From positions 186,001 through 250,000 of the forward strand of contig VCJN01000285.1 of NCBI GenBank assembly GCA_006384855.1: a stretch of DNA of 64,000 nt, written 5' to 3'. Every line of letters begins with the position of its first letter. Positions within the stretch are counted from its first letter, which is position 1. This document shows positions 46,244 through 56,964 of this stretch, piece by piece. Below the pieces are notes generated by a model. It searched no databases. It was given only the letters and a program-made list of their open reading frames with translations, and had not been told where the DNA came from. The stretch is from Tetraselmis striata. Taxonomy: Eukaryota > Chlorophyta > Chlorodendrophyceae > Chlorodendrales > Chlorodendraceae. A program made the position numbers and the translations under genes.

Positions 46244-49200
46244 ATGCCTGCAGCTCTAATACGCGAGAAGCCAATATGCGGTTGTCGCTCGGCGGAGGAG
46301 TCTGTGATGGCACCTTGCATCCCGCCTCCGCCCGGCAGCATCGCAACGCCGCCTCGGGCCATCTCAGCACGCAGGGCGGCTGGTAGCCGAGTCGCTGACC
46401 CTGTATGCCCGGCCGCGTTTAAGGCGGCGTCCAGCGACAACGGCAATGGCGCGGCGCCCAGCGTGGCATCGCCTGCGCCCGGAGCCGCGCTGTCCCCCGC
46501 ACAGCGGGAGGGCCTCATCTTCACCACCGGCGTGAGCGGCTCCTGGGACGAGGCCTCCGTGGGGAACCCCGTGGTGCGTGGAGCCGCGGCACGCAGGATG
46601 ACCCCGCTGAGCCGTATGTGTTGCGTTGCGGCGGACACTGACAGCCCTCACCAACCACTCTGCCCCTCCTTCAGGTACGGTACTCCTCCGTGGAGGGCCA
46701 GTCGCAGTGGTGCATGTGGTACGCAGGCGCCACCTCCGAGTCGCCCGCGCTCGGCAGCGTCGCCCCGGTCGCGGGCAGCATCGGCGTCGCCATGTCCGAC
46801 GACGGCGTGACCTGGACCCGCGGCTTTGGCGCCATCACCGGCGCTCGCGAGCAGGAGAAACGTGCGACCCCCCCCCCCCCCCCCCCCCCTTCGCCCCTCC
46901 TGCCCCCCAACACACCACGCACACACAAAGGTACACAGAGACACACATGCCTCCCACGGCCCAGCCATGCCCGCTGCCGACCCTCTCATCCTGACTGTGC
47001 TGAGGCTGGTGCGCGGCGGCGTGCTCGCGGCGGCCAGGTGATGCGGACGTGGGCAAGATCATGGAGCAGAACGAGGACTGGTGGTGGATGGACACCTGCC
47101 ACCTGGCGGCCTCCGATGTCCAGGTGGAACCCCCCCCCCACCCCCCCCCCCCCACCCCCCCCCCACTTGCCGGACCAACTGTCCACCTGCCCCATTTTGC
47201 CAGCCATGCAATACATATACAGGTGTGTGTGTGTGTATATGTATACACAAATATACACATATATACATATTTACATATTTACATATAAATATGTATATAT
47301 GTGTCTATATATTTATATGCATATATGCATGTGTATATATATACTCAGTCGTATACATGTATGGGTGAAGGTGACGCTCCTTGCGCATCCTGGCCCTTTC
47401 CGTTCACCTCTCCGCAGAGCGCAGCGCCTGCCTCACGCGCGGGGTCGCTTGCCTGCGTGCAGGTGATGGGCGACAGCGACGCGGGAGCGGGCGTGTTCTG
47501 GATGTTCTACAGCGGCGCGGACTGGGAGGCGGTGGAGGTGCCGGACGGCCTGAGCGGCTCCATCGACGAGAAGGAGGTGGAGGGGCTGCGCATGCGGCCG
47601 GGCCTGGCGCTCAGCCAGGTGCCCCCCCCCCCCCCCCCCACACACACACACAATTAAAAGCCGGTCCCTCTTATTCAGTCGTCAATGCATCAGGGATGTC
47701 GCCTGGATTCATCAACTGGTCACGTGGACCGGGCCTGATAGTGAACTTGATTCCTATCCAGGAGCCAATTGGTCAGACGCAACGATCATTGGAACCCGCA
47801 TTGGGTCCCATGCAGATCAGACCACAGCCTGATCTCGGTCTTTTGCTTACTTCCTTATCGAAATTATCTTGATCTTTTGGTCGCGACTCCTGATGCGGAC
47901 CCGACGGGCTGAGCGTGCCGGTGCGCACAGGATGGGAAGAACTTTGCGCGCATCGAGGGGGACCACCACTCGGGCGCGCTCTTTGACGTGGGCGAGAAGG
48001 GCGAGTGGGACGAGCTGTTCATCGGGCACCCGCAGGTGCAGCCCCCCCCCCCCCCCCCAGCCCCAGCCCCAGCCCCCCTCCCCGCCCCCCTTCCCCTCGT
48101 GCTGAGACTCACCGTGCGTGTTGGTCCCCACGGCAGGTCCTCACCGTGCGGCCAAAGGACATGCGCATGTACTACCACTCGTACGACGCAGCGGCGGATT
48201 GCTACAAGGCAGGGCGCATGCCCCCCCCCCGCCCCTCCCCGCGCGGCGCATGCAGCTGTCTCAAGCCGCTGCTGACTGCTCTCCACGCGTTCCCGCCAGG
48301 TGGGCCTCGCGGTCTCCACCAACGGCTTCCGCTGGGAGAAGAAGGGCGTCATCTTTGAGGGCGGGCAGGGCGACTTTGACGCCCGCGGCGCCGCGGCGCG
48401 CCATGTCGTGCGCAACCGCGACGGCGACTTTGTGATGTTCTACGAGGCGGTGCGTCACCTGCCCCCTCCCCCCCCCCCCTATCCGCGGCTCTTGGCCGCC
48501 ATATCCCCCCCCCCCCCCCGCCCCCCCCAAAAAAAATGACAACGACGCCACCAGGGCACCACCTCCCCCCCCCCCCCCCCCCCCCCCCCCCCGGATTCCC
48601 CCCTCCCTCCCACCGCAGCCATTCTGTAAGCGGCACGGATAAGAAGCGGCAGGTCGATCCCACTCTGACCGAAGTACGATCCCCACCTCTTGTCACCCCC
48701 CTCTGAGTGCGGTGCGGCAGGTGGCCAAGGACGACACACGCTCCATCGGGATGGCCATCTCCAAAAACGGGCTGGACAAGTGGTACGCCCCCTCCCCCTT
48801 GTCCACAACACACACACCCACACGCTCACATGCGCGCGCGAATCCGTCCTTGCAGCCTCCAGCGTGCTCCGACCCGGTCCATGGCAACCACCATGGCGTG
48901 CGGCATCCAAGCATGCGCCTTGAGTGCTGCCCCCGGCGCCCTGGAGCACCGGGGACATGTCGCTGCATTTCAGGGTCGCGCAACTGACTTACTTTTTTCA
49001 CCATGGAGTCCGAGGTTCCGCGCGGTGCTTGGTATTGTGGATTATGACACATTTCCAAATATGTCTACATTTTCCTTCGGTGCAAGGGGTTTAAGACTAA
49101 TGTTAATAGCAGCATGGTTAACGGTATTAATGTCATTTATTATAGTGTGCGACAAACCCAAAGCCCAAGGGAGGGGGAGGGGCAGGGGGGGCTCTGTGTC

Positions 49201-49562
49201 ATTTCTTTGTGACGAGGGGTGTTTCCCTCCTCGGCGTATCTGCCCACAGGACGGCCGTGGGCGGGCCGGTGCTGGCGCCGTCAGGCGTGGCGGGGGCATG
49301 GGACGGCGGCAGCGTGGGCACGCCCCGCGCGGTGCCGATGGCCGACAGCTGGCGCCTGTACTACGCCGGTGAGAATGCCCCCCCCCCCCCCCCCCCTGGA
49401 GCTCTTGTACACACCCACATCCCCACTACCCGCTGCGGCGAGAACCTGTAACAGCCATAGCGGCAACAATGCTCTCGCATGATGCACTGTATGCTACACC
49501 GCAAGCCGCAATTGTGGTCACTCTGCTACCGGACATCAAAATGGTTTACCCCGACGTTGCCC

Positions 49563-49596
<34 letters not shown>

Positions 49597-49995
49597 CGCT
49601 CCCTTTCTCTCTCTCTCTGCCTCTACATGGATGCCCACCGTACATGTATAGGTGTTGGTGTAGGTATAGATGTAGGTATTATATTATTCCATTTCGAAAA
49701 AGTTTTAGGTAAATGTTATGAACATTATATATAATATATCTGCTTACTAGGAGATTGGTCCCCATGATGTTGGCCCGGTGAGGCGTGCGGACACGCTCAT
49801 TAACAGGTGAGACACAATGCCAGTAACTAATTCACTCACTGCGTCGGGTCGCCTGCCTCCCCCCCGGCAGGCCGCGCGGAGGGGGAGGCCGCGTGGACCG
49901 GCATCGGCATGGCGCTCAGCGAGGAGGGCGGCGCCAAGGTGTCGGGCATGGCTGCCTCCTTCCGCCGCCGCAAGGACACTGGGGCCACAGCCTGA
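46244..49995 (+). CDS. GH32/GH43-like five-bladed beta-propeller protein, 10 exons
   Basis: Exons 46244-46573, 46675-46861, 47038-47123, 47463-47618, 47931-48035, 48137-48208, 48300-48449, 48721-48782, 49250-49368 and 49871-49995 (1392 nt, 463 aa), phases consistent. The repeated signature of arabinanase/invertase/levansucrase-type propellers is clear: GSWDEASVGNPVVRY, WCMWYAGA with IGVAMSDDGVTWTR, VFWMFYSGAD, GEWDELFIGHPQV, MRMYYHSYD, VGLAVSTNGFRWEKKGV, GDFVMFYEAV, SIGMAISKNGLDKW, SWRLYYAG, WTGIGMALSEEGG. Plant and cyanobacterial relatives are annotated as glycosyl-hydrolase-like; substrate and activity are unknown. The N-terminal Arg/Ala/Ser-rich stretch may be a plastid transit peptide; start could be ATG 46244 or 46307. 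Intron 6 appears to use a GC donor (AAG|GCAGGG). Confidence 0.88.
47220..47345. repeat. TG/TA-rich low-complexity tract
   Basis: GTGTGTGTG followed by many TATACA/ATATAT units, in intron 3 of the propeller gene. Confidence 0.8.
48209..48299 (+). other. Probable GC-AG intron (propeller gene intron 6)
   Basis: Exon 6 ends TACAAG and the next bases are GCAGGG; exon 7 begins after CCGCCAG. Reading on without splicing gives a different frame from the conserved VGLAVSTNGFRW block, and no GT lies between the last conserved codons and the C-rich intron body. Confidence 0.65.
49565..49593. repeat. (CT)n microsatellite
   Basis: About 14 CT units, in intron 9 of the propeller gene. Confidence 0.95.
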
Positions 49996-50069
49996 TCGGT
50001 GTACGCGTGCCCTGGGTGCAGTGCGCCTGCCTGCCTGCCGCCCCACCTCGCCCATCCCGGAAGCAAATC

Positions 50070-50074
50070 TGTAA
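50070..50074 (+). promoter_or_regulatory. Probable poly(A) signal TGTAA
   Basis: 75 bases after the propeller-gene stop. Confidence 0.5.
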
Positions 50075-50776
50075 CTTCAACCCGGCCGGTGTCATCAGGC
50101 ACGGAGGCAGACGCTCACCCTGTCACACCGCCAATGCACCCGGGTCTTCTTGCACCTTGGTTCCAGTTCTGATGCATATAGTCAGGTGCATCGCATGCGA
50201 GGGAGCTCAGGCACACGGCCTGGCTTTAGACCGCGCATGCACTTGCCCGCCCCACTCTCATGCACCCGGCTACCCCATTGTGCAGCAGCCTCAAGCACCT
50301 CTGTCTATACGCCCCCCCCCTCCCCCGTGCAGCTGCCAGCAAAGGAGGAAGAGACGGAAGGGAGGGTATTGCAGGATGCGGCCGCCCGCGTGATGTTTAG
50401 ATCTTGGTCCTACGATGCGCCGCAGTCGTCATGGAATGGGGGAAGGGGGGTTCTAGCACATCTGTACACGTCATTCCCCAGTTCACGCAGCATGGCGCTA
50501 TTTACCCTAAAAAGATGTCCTGCATATGTGATATAGCCTCCGGCTAGCCAGGACGGGAACACTAATATCAGCAATGAGCAGCGGGTAGGATATCAGGGTT
50601 GGGGATCCATCCGCAGCATGGCTGGCAAGCGGTTCCGGTTCTGCCCTCCGACACTGCTCATCGTGCTTGCCCCGCCGCCTGGTGCATCTATGCATGGGGC
50701 CTTGGCTTGTTGACGCTGACTGCTCCATCATGATTGAAAGGATATTACACTTGCGTGATTACAATACATAAACTAT

Positions 50777-50781
50777 TTACA
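50777..50781 (-). promoter_or_regulatory. Probable poly(A) signal TGTAA
   Basis: 16 bases after the acetyltransferase stop; another copy is at 50745-50749, 48 bases after the stop. Confidence 0.45.
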
Positions 50782-50796
50782 CAATTACGGCGAGCA

Positions 50797-51657
50797 TCAG
50801 GCCGCCTCGTTGTGCATCAACGCCTCAGTGATGCCGGAACAGCGCATCTGCGTGCCAGGGAACTCAACCCCGTTGCCAAAGTCGAAGACCTTGGGCGCGA
50901 GCTCCCGGAAGCCCATGCTCTTGTAGAAGGGGACGCCCGTGTAGGTGGCAAAGCACTCCATCTCAGTGCACCCGCGCGCCGCAGCGTCGCGCATGCACGT
51001 CGTCAACAGCGCCTTGGCGACGCCCCGGCGGGTGAAGCCCGGGCAGGTCGCAAAGTGGCGCACGTGCCCCAGTCCCGGCTGCTCCTCCCCTCCGCCTGCT
51101 GCGAAGTGGGGCTGCACGGGGCTCCAGCCCCCCGCCCCGACCATCCGCCCCCCGCCGCCGTTCTGGATCGCGACGTAGAACGTGCCGCTGGCCAGCAGCT
51201 CGGGCCGCGCGGTCGCCAGGGTGGGCATCGCCGCCGCCAGGGTGTCGACCTCGTAGTCGGCCGCCAGGAGCTGCGAGTAGCTGGCAGCGTACAGCTCCGA
51301 GACCGCCTCGACGTCATCGGGCGTCGCCCGGCGGAGGTGATACTCGGGAAAGGCGAGGCGCCAGCTCTCCTGCACTTGGCTGACGACGATCGGGGCAGTG
51401 GTCGGCGTGGATCGCCGGGCTGGGGCTGCGGCGGCCATGACGCTCCGCTTCCGGGAACGGGGGGAGGAGGAGGAGGAGGAGGGCAGGGCAGGTGGTCGGC
51501 TGCCGCGGCGCACGATCGCAGCAGCAGCAGCAGCAGCAGCAGCGAGGTGCTCTGGTTGATGGGCAGGCGAGGGAGCGGCGCTGGTTCGCGGCTGCGTGGG
51601 GGTGGCGCTGATGAGGGCTGGACGCATCGGGCAGCTTGCCGTCGGCCTCGAGCGCAA
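50797..51657 (-). CDS. GNAT-family N-acetyltransferase, single exon
   Basis: 286 residues with no intron, unlike its neighbours. The N-terminal 95 residues are low-complexity (poly-Ala from a GCT tract near 51519-51543, poly-Ser, basic), compatible with an organelle transit peptide; a downstream ATG at 51438 (MAAAAPARRS) could also start the protein. The GNAT fold begins at YHLRRATPDDVEAVSELYAA. Motif A with the acetyl-CoA loop reads HFATCPGFTRRGVAKALLTT (R-R-G-V-A variant of Q/RxxGxG/A), and motif B is CFATYTGVPFYKSMGFREL. The acceptor substrate is unknown. Confidence 0.9.
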   Translation of the reverse strand: MRSRPTASCPMRPALISATPTQPRTSAAPSPAHQPEHLAAAAAAAAAIVRRGSRPPALPSSSSSSPRSRKRSVMAAAAPARRSTPTTAPIVVSQVQESWRLAFPEYHLRRATPDDVEAVSELYAASYSQLLAADYEVDTLAAAMPTLATARPELLASGTFYVAIQNGGGGRMVGAGGWSPVQPHFAAGGGEEQPGLGHVRHFATCPGFTRRGVAKALLTTCMRDAAARGCTEMECFATYTGVPFYKSMGFRELAPKVFDFGNGVEFPGTQMRCSGITEALMHNEAA

Positions 51658-52111
51658 CCTCTCAACTCGTTGCGCGTGGCTCAGACTCCTCAGAGCGGCG
51701 GAACGTGCGTGCCAAGCTCCTGGTTATGCGGCACTGAGCTGCGACTTCCGGGAGGTACCCATTCGGGCGCATCAAGCAGGCTCTGTGCGAGCCAGCGAGG
51801 CGGGAGGGTTGGTTGACGCGGGGGTCCGAGCAATCCGAGGATAGCACAAACTGGGAACCCCTGGGCGAGAGGGAAAGGTCCCTTGAGTGTGCTCCCAGGC
51901 CCCAGGCGAGCGTATTATATCTATGCTGCTTCATAAATTCCCCCAAAAACTTGTATCAGATTGTATCGTTTTGTGTGCTATTATTTATAGCAATTAATTC
52001 TAGCAGATGGTGCTAGCAGCTAATTAATAATGATGTAACTGTAAATTACATATTTACATTTAGTATATTACATAGTAAAGTGTGTAATAATACATGTCGC
52101 CGGGGTACTCT

Positions 52112-52150
52112 TATACCTTTCCACATAAGTCCCAGGCCCCTTTTTCGCCG
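52112..52150. repeat. Solo terminal sequence related to the 22230-23563 element
   Basis: CCACATAAGT followed by CC(C/T)GG.CCCCTTTTTCG matches the inverted right end of the element at 22230-23563, beyond the terminal inverted repeat itself. The matching opposite end was not found, so this is a fragment or a diverged copy. Confidence 0.5.
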
Positions 52151-53664
52151 AATCTGAGTTATATCTACTAGTAGGGCAGCTGAATCTAGGTTATGACCTG
52201 AAATCGTGGAATATTGCACATTTATGTTCTGCCTCTATCACCATAGGGTTCAAGCGAGCCCCATGGCCCAATCAAGTGTCCTACCCGAGTGGTACTTGAG
52301 CCACTTTTGGTGTTTCCTGCACTCCCACCACTGGGAATACTGGAATTGGGGCTGAGGTTGGTGCCCCCACACATGCCGCCGCGCACGCATTGACCATTGC
52401 ATGGTGGGATGCCCGCGGATGGGTGAGGAAACATGTCAGTAAAGAGGGGAGGACATCGCTGGGTGGGGTGGGGCCATAGTGGCGTGCACACGTGCACGAT
52501 GTGGCGTGAGACCATCGCTGATGCAGTGCTGCCTTGTGGTGCAGCTCTCAAACTCACGATATTGCTCAGCAGTACATTGCGAGGAACTCTGAAATACCAG
52601 TCTCGAAAGCATCACGCGAGCACGGCTAAAATTCTCTTCGCGGCTGTCCAAGATCGTTTATGGGATCTGTTTTAGGAACAATATGTCCAAGTTTGACGTC
52701 TGTGACAGCATTTGGGTGTGGAACTGTACGCCTAGAGGATCTCAACATCTGATACACGGTGGCGTGGCGTTGTGTTGGGTGCACTCTTGCACGGACCACC
52801 CATACTTGGCACATGCCCCCCTTGAGCGATGCCCACAGCCACCATGCCGGATGGCCGCTTTCACGGCATTATTTCCTGTTTTCAGCAGCATCGACGCATC
52901 AAAGTGCACGCCATTCCCATGCCACTCGGCTCATGATGGCGCGCTATGCGCATGCATGTACACAGCTATAGAAAAGCTTCCTCCTACGGCAACAACGGAG
53001 CGGGGAGCCCTCTCGAGCCTGCTCGATCATGCAACCAACACAATAGATATATATGATTCAGGATTAATTCCTAGACCTTCCCTCCATTTTTAGCCGCTGC
53101 TCCTCTGCTCGGCTTCGTGGCCCCAGCACTACCACTTCTCAGCCGATCCGGCACACTGCCTCCCGGTACGATAGCACTACGCCTTTGTCCCATTCCGACG
53201 GAGGGAGCGTGCCCTTGAGACCCGACCTGCGAGAGCCGCTGTCTGCCTGCCGAAACACTGTCCTGAAAGAAGTCTCTAGGTATGGCCGGGGAGAGAGGGG
53301 CTTCCAGCAGGATACTGTAGGGCGAAATTATCCCCGCATCTCGCGTTGATCGCCGATCATCCGGGTGCCGTAGCCTGTGTTTTCGACATCAGCAGTCAGC
53401 GAAATAACTACTGACGCAGCAGCACATATCCATCTCTCATTACCAGCAACGCAGTGACGGCATGTGATCGAGCTCCGTGTCGAATAGCTGGGCGGTATAG
53501 CTACCTGCCAGCGAATACATTATTGCTCCGCTCCCTGAATATGTATGGCGCTGCCGCTACTGCAGAGTGCGACATGTTATTCTGACAGTGCCTTTCAGCG
53601 AACCTCACCGCGATTTTTGCAGCTTATTATCTAGATACTCCCCCATTCGCACACGCCCGTATAC

Positions 53665-53724
53665 GTCTCTGTCTGTCTCTGTCTCTCTGTCTCTGTCTCT
53701 CTCTATCTCTCGTCTCTCGTCTCT
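53665..53724. repeat. CT-rich simple repeat
   Basis: GTCTCT and CTCTCT units over about 60 bases. Confidence 0.9.
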
Positions 53725-55065
53725 GCAAGTCTCCCTGCAATGCAAAACACTCGCAGGTCGTTTTAATGTCAGAAGTTTATTTTTCGGGGCACCCGCCGGT
53801 CCGCCATTGATACGCAGCAGTACCTGTCTATGGTTTGAAAGCGCGTAGTTGTCGATAGGTGACGATATCATGTAAAATATCCATGCATTACACGGTCGGA
53901 AACGCCATCATCAGGCGACGAGCCAACTGCCGCTGGCCGCGTTGTGTTTCAGGATAGGGACCGGTGAAGGATGGACGGCGGCCGGCCGCTGCATCACTAC
54001 AAATATGTATATAATATACAGACAATATAATCCTTATCATGTAGTCGCCACGTGGTGTGCCTTGACGTCCTGGCGTGATGGTTATCGCCACTGCAGCGAT
54101 ACGCTACTTTCTGTATATATGGCAGCAGCACGACGAGAGTCACAAGACACGACGAGACGGGCGATAAGTCACTATGTCTGGCAGTTCCATCCTGGCTCTG
54201 GAATCAATCCCCCTGTCCTTGTTTTGTGAGTGGGCGCTGCTAGCACCGAGGGGCGTATGCAGCGACTCGCTTCTGGACTTTCACCAATGCCAAATGGAAG
54301 AACTGCGGCGTGGGTAGGTTGGCGCGAGAAGAGGGGCTGCCTGTCGCCCATGTTGTAACACTTCAATGATGCTGTACCTGGGTGCGTTGGCAGTAGGACA
54401 TGATCGTTCCAACCCAAGGACCAAAATTAGCTTACACCCAACGTTGACAAAAGCCGTTGAGCAGTGATAATCACTGCGATTGCGTGATTGCGCCCGCCGA
54501 AAGGGGGTGATGGCACCGCGGACGGGCAACGAGGAGGACGCCGCCGCAAAGGGGCCACGGCCTAAGCGACAGGTGCGTGATCCGGGGCCTTTGCACTGCC
54601 TGCCTGCATGCCCACCTGCCTGCCTCCGCCCAGCCCGGGAAGCCTCCTGGCACTGAAAGCTGTAACCAGGCTAGCGCCATGGGACATGTAGACGACGAGG
54701 CCACCCGCCGCCACAACCCCCTGTGACGTATCCGCTGCACCGGGGTCCACATCCTGCCGGCCTACCCACATTATCACACCGCCCGAGTACCCGCCATCAT
54801 AGCGCCAAAGTACCCATGCCCCCCTGCTCCCGCCTGGGTCGATTTTCCCGACCATGTACCCAGGTACCCCATGTGCTCACGGAGCCAGGCGGGCGGACGT
54901 GGGCCCGCAGGCCGTGTGCAGCCGCGCACCCTGCTGGCATGCACCCAGCTTCAAGAACATCGCAACGCATCCGTGTGAACAGCCCCAACTCGCCCGGGCA
55001 CCCAGCGCCAGCCTGGCCAGGCACTCCCCGGGGCGGCTCTCCCCGCCTGTCCTGCTGCACGGCTG

Positions 55066-55070
55066 TTACA
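55066..55070 (-). promoter_or_regulatory. Probable poly(A) signal TGTAA
   Basis: 61 bases after the uS17 stop on the minus strand. Confidence 0.5.
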
Positions 55071-55130
55071 GCCCCCGAGCCCGTGCCTCTGCTGGCACAA
55101 GGGAGAAGGGGGTGCTGCGGGCTGGTCCAG

Positions 55131-55335
55131 CTAGGGCGTCGCGGCGCTGTGCGCGCGGGGCGCCGCGGCCGCCTGCGCGTCGTAGATCTTGGCGCGCTGC
55201 AGCACCTCCGTCACCATGAACGACTTGTTCTTGCTGAGCGGGCGGCAGAGGTGGATGCGCACCAGGTCGCCCACGTTGCAGCCGTTGGCCTCGTCGTGAG
55301 CCTGATCGTTGTTGTTTGTGGGGGGCGCAAGCAGG

Positions 55336-55368
<33 letters not shown>

Positions 55369-56009
55369 GCTCAACACGGCCGCAACGCTGCTTGGCAGTG
55401 GGCGTTTGCGAGGGGCCCACTGCCAGCCCTCCCATCCACATCCCTGCGCCCGTGGCATCGAGCAGCGCATGCCGGGCAGCCCCTCATTTCGACGAGCTGC
55501 TAGAGCCAAGGGGGCTGGCCTGAGGGGGAGGAGGGGGGAGGGGATGAGGAGGGGGGACTGGCGGACCATGAACTTGCGCGTCGTCTTGTAGGGCAGGCCG
55601 CTGTACTTGCCCTGCTGCCGCATCACGCGCGTCACCGCCACCGTGACAGACTTCACCATCTTATTGGACACCACCTGTAAGCAGAAGGGGCGCGTGGGGA
55701 GGGGAGGGGGGAGGCAGGGAGATGGCCGGCGGGCTCAGGCAGTGAGAGCAGCAGGAGGCGGCGGCAAAAGGGACAGCCTGCCGGCAGCCAGGGAGAAGAC
55801 GGGCACCACCCGCACATTGCGGCTGTCTGATTCCGCTGAGAGGAGGTGCGGGTGGGGCGGGTGGGTGACCAGGTACATAGGTGCCCAGGTGCGCGTTCAC
55901 AGGTGATGATCGCGGTGGCCTCAAGGGGGGGGGGGGGGGGGGGGGGGGGGGGCGGGGGGGCGCCCCAAACCCCGGGGCGCCCGCTCACCTTGCCCACAAA
56001 CTCCTTCAT
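55131..56009 (-). CDS. Mitochondrial-type small-subunit ribosomal protein uS17 (bS17 form), 3 exons
   Basis: Minus-strand exons 56009-55989, 55674-55567 and 55301-55131 (300 nt, 99 aa), all phase 0. It starts MKEFVGK, then VVSNKMVKSVTVAVTRVMRQ, GKYSGLPYKTTRKFM, AHDEANGCNVGDLVRIHLCR and PLSKNKSFMVTEVLQRAKIY. This is the complete bacterial/organellar S17 OB-fold (G.VVS.KM.KTv.V.v, YvkRt.Kf.aHDE.n.c.iGD.VrI...RPlSk.K...v..il..A). The close match to plant mitochondrial uS17 (KMxKSVxVAV, RAKIY) suggests the mitoribosome. It binds 16S-like rRNA early in subunit assembly. No N-terminal presequence is evident. Two introns carry long G runs on the plus strand, C on the sense strand. Confidence 0.93.
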
Positions 56010-56964
56010 CTTATTGGCTGCCGGAGCTCCCGCGGCGGCGGGTCTGCCACACTGTATGTCAGGCTAGCCTATGGACGCGCTCCGCAGATGGCAGCCCCGG
56101 CGGCGTGCCAAGGGCGGAGGAGGGGGTGATGGGGAGTTGGGATAGGATATGGGGGGGGGGGGGGGGGGGGGGGGGGGGGAGCGTAGGGAGTGGATGAGGG
56201 GGTAGGAGGGGTGGAGGGAGAGAGGGGAGGTGGTGGCGAGCGGTCGTGGACGACGATGCGCGCAGTCCGCCGGCAGCGGTTGGCAGGCCAGGGCTGGAGA
56301 TAGACAGTACACTTGCTGCTGAGGCGACGCAGGCCGGTGAGGCTGGACGCCAGTCGCTGATGGCGAAGTGGCAAGGGGTGAAGACGGCAGGCGGTGGCGC
56401 GCCGTGGCCAGGTGGGCGGGTGTTTGCTGGAGTTGGTGGTACCAGGGGGTTATTTGCAGGAGCGGGGTCTGTAGTTAACTGCTGTGTGTCACACCATAAT
56501 ATACCTACACGTAGTACATTCTGACAACGACTCGCTCGCTCGGCGGCGCGCGGGACGCCCGATCATACATTGATGACGACCGCGGGTGCACATCGCCGCC
56601 GGTGATCTACGCATCACCAAGCATCTCGGTCCCCCCCCCCCCCCCACCCCCCCCCCCCCCGCCCCCCGCCGCACGCCACTCATCCCCGAGCCCTGAATTT
56701 TCAGCCCCACGGGCCTGCGGACCTCCCCGGCCCTGGACGGCTAGCCCAGTGGAATTGCGCCGCAGCCGCCGAGCGGGTGGCGGCGCGTAATAAGACAGCC
56801 CACTCCACCGCTACTCGCCCACTCGCCAGGCGGGCTCAGCGCCCCGCACCCACCCCGCGCCAACGGTGACGGCAGCCAGCTCTAGCCGCCAGCTGCCAGC
56901 CACCAGCGAAGCGCGTGCCCCTGGGCGACGCCCGATTTGAGCAGGGCAGGGGGCGTAGGGCAAA
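56010..56964. other. Divergent intergenic region between uS17 and CstF-77 genes
   Basis: Both genes read outward from here. Contains a poly-G run (about 56151-56179) and a C-rich run (about 56632-56660). No ORF with a domain. Confidence 0.5.

Larger units (their letters stand above)
49996..50796. other. Convergent 3' intergenic region
   Basis: Lies between two genes that read toward each other. Plus-strand TGTAA at 50070-50074 and minus-strand TGTAA (TTACA on plus) at 50777-50781 and 50745-50749. No other feature. Confidence 0.55.
51658..55130. other. Long intergenic region, repeats only
   Basis: No supported gene. AT-rich at about 51940-52100; a transposon end at 52112-52150; a CT-rich tract at 53665-53724. 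ORFs around 52220-53090 and 54560-55060 have no recognisable domain. Minus-strand TGTAA (55066-55070) belongs to the uS17 gene. Confidence 0.55.

Noticed and set aside
52222-53093. Overlapping ORFs that could be a transposase near the solo transposon end
   Set aside because: No DDE/D motif pattern or similarity to known transposases could be seen in any frame.
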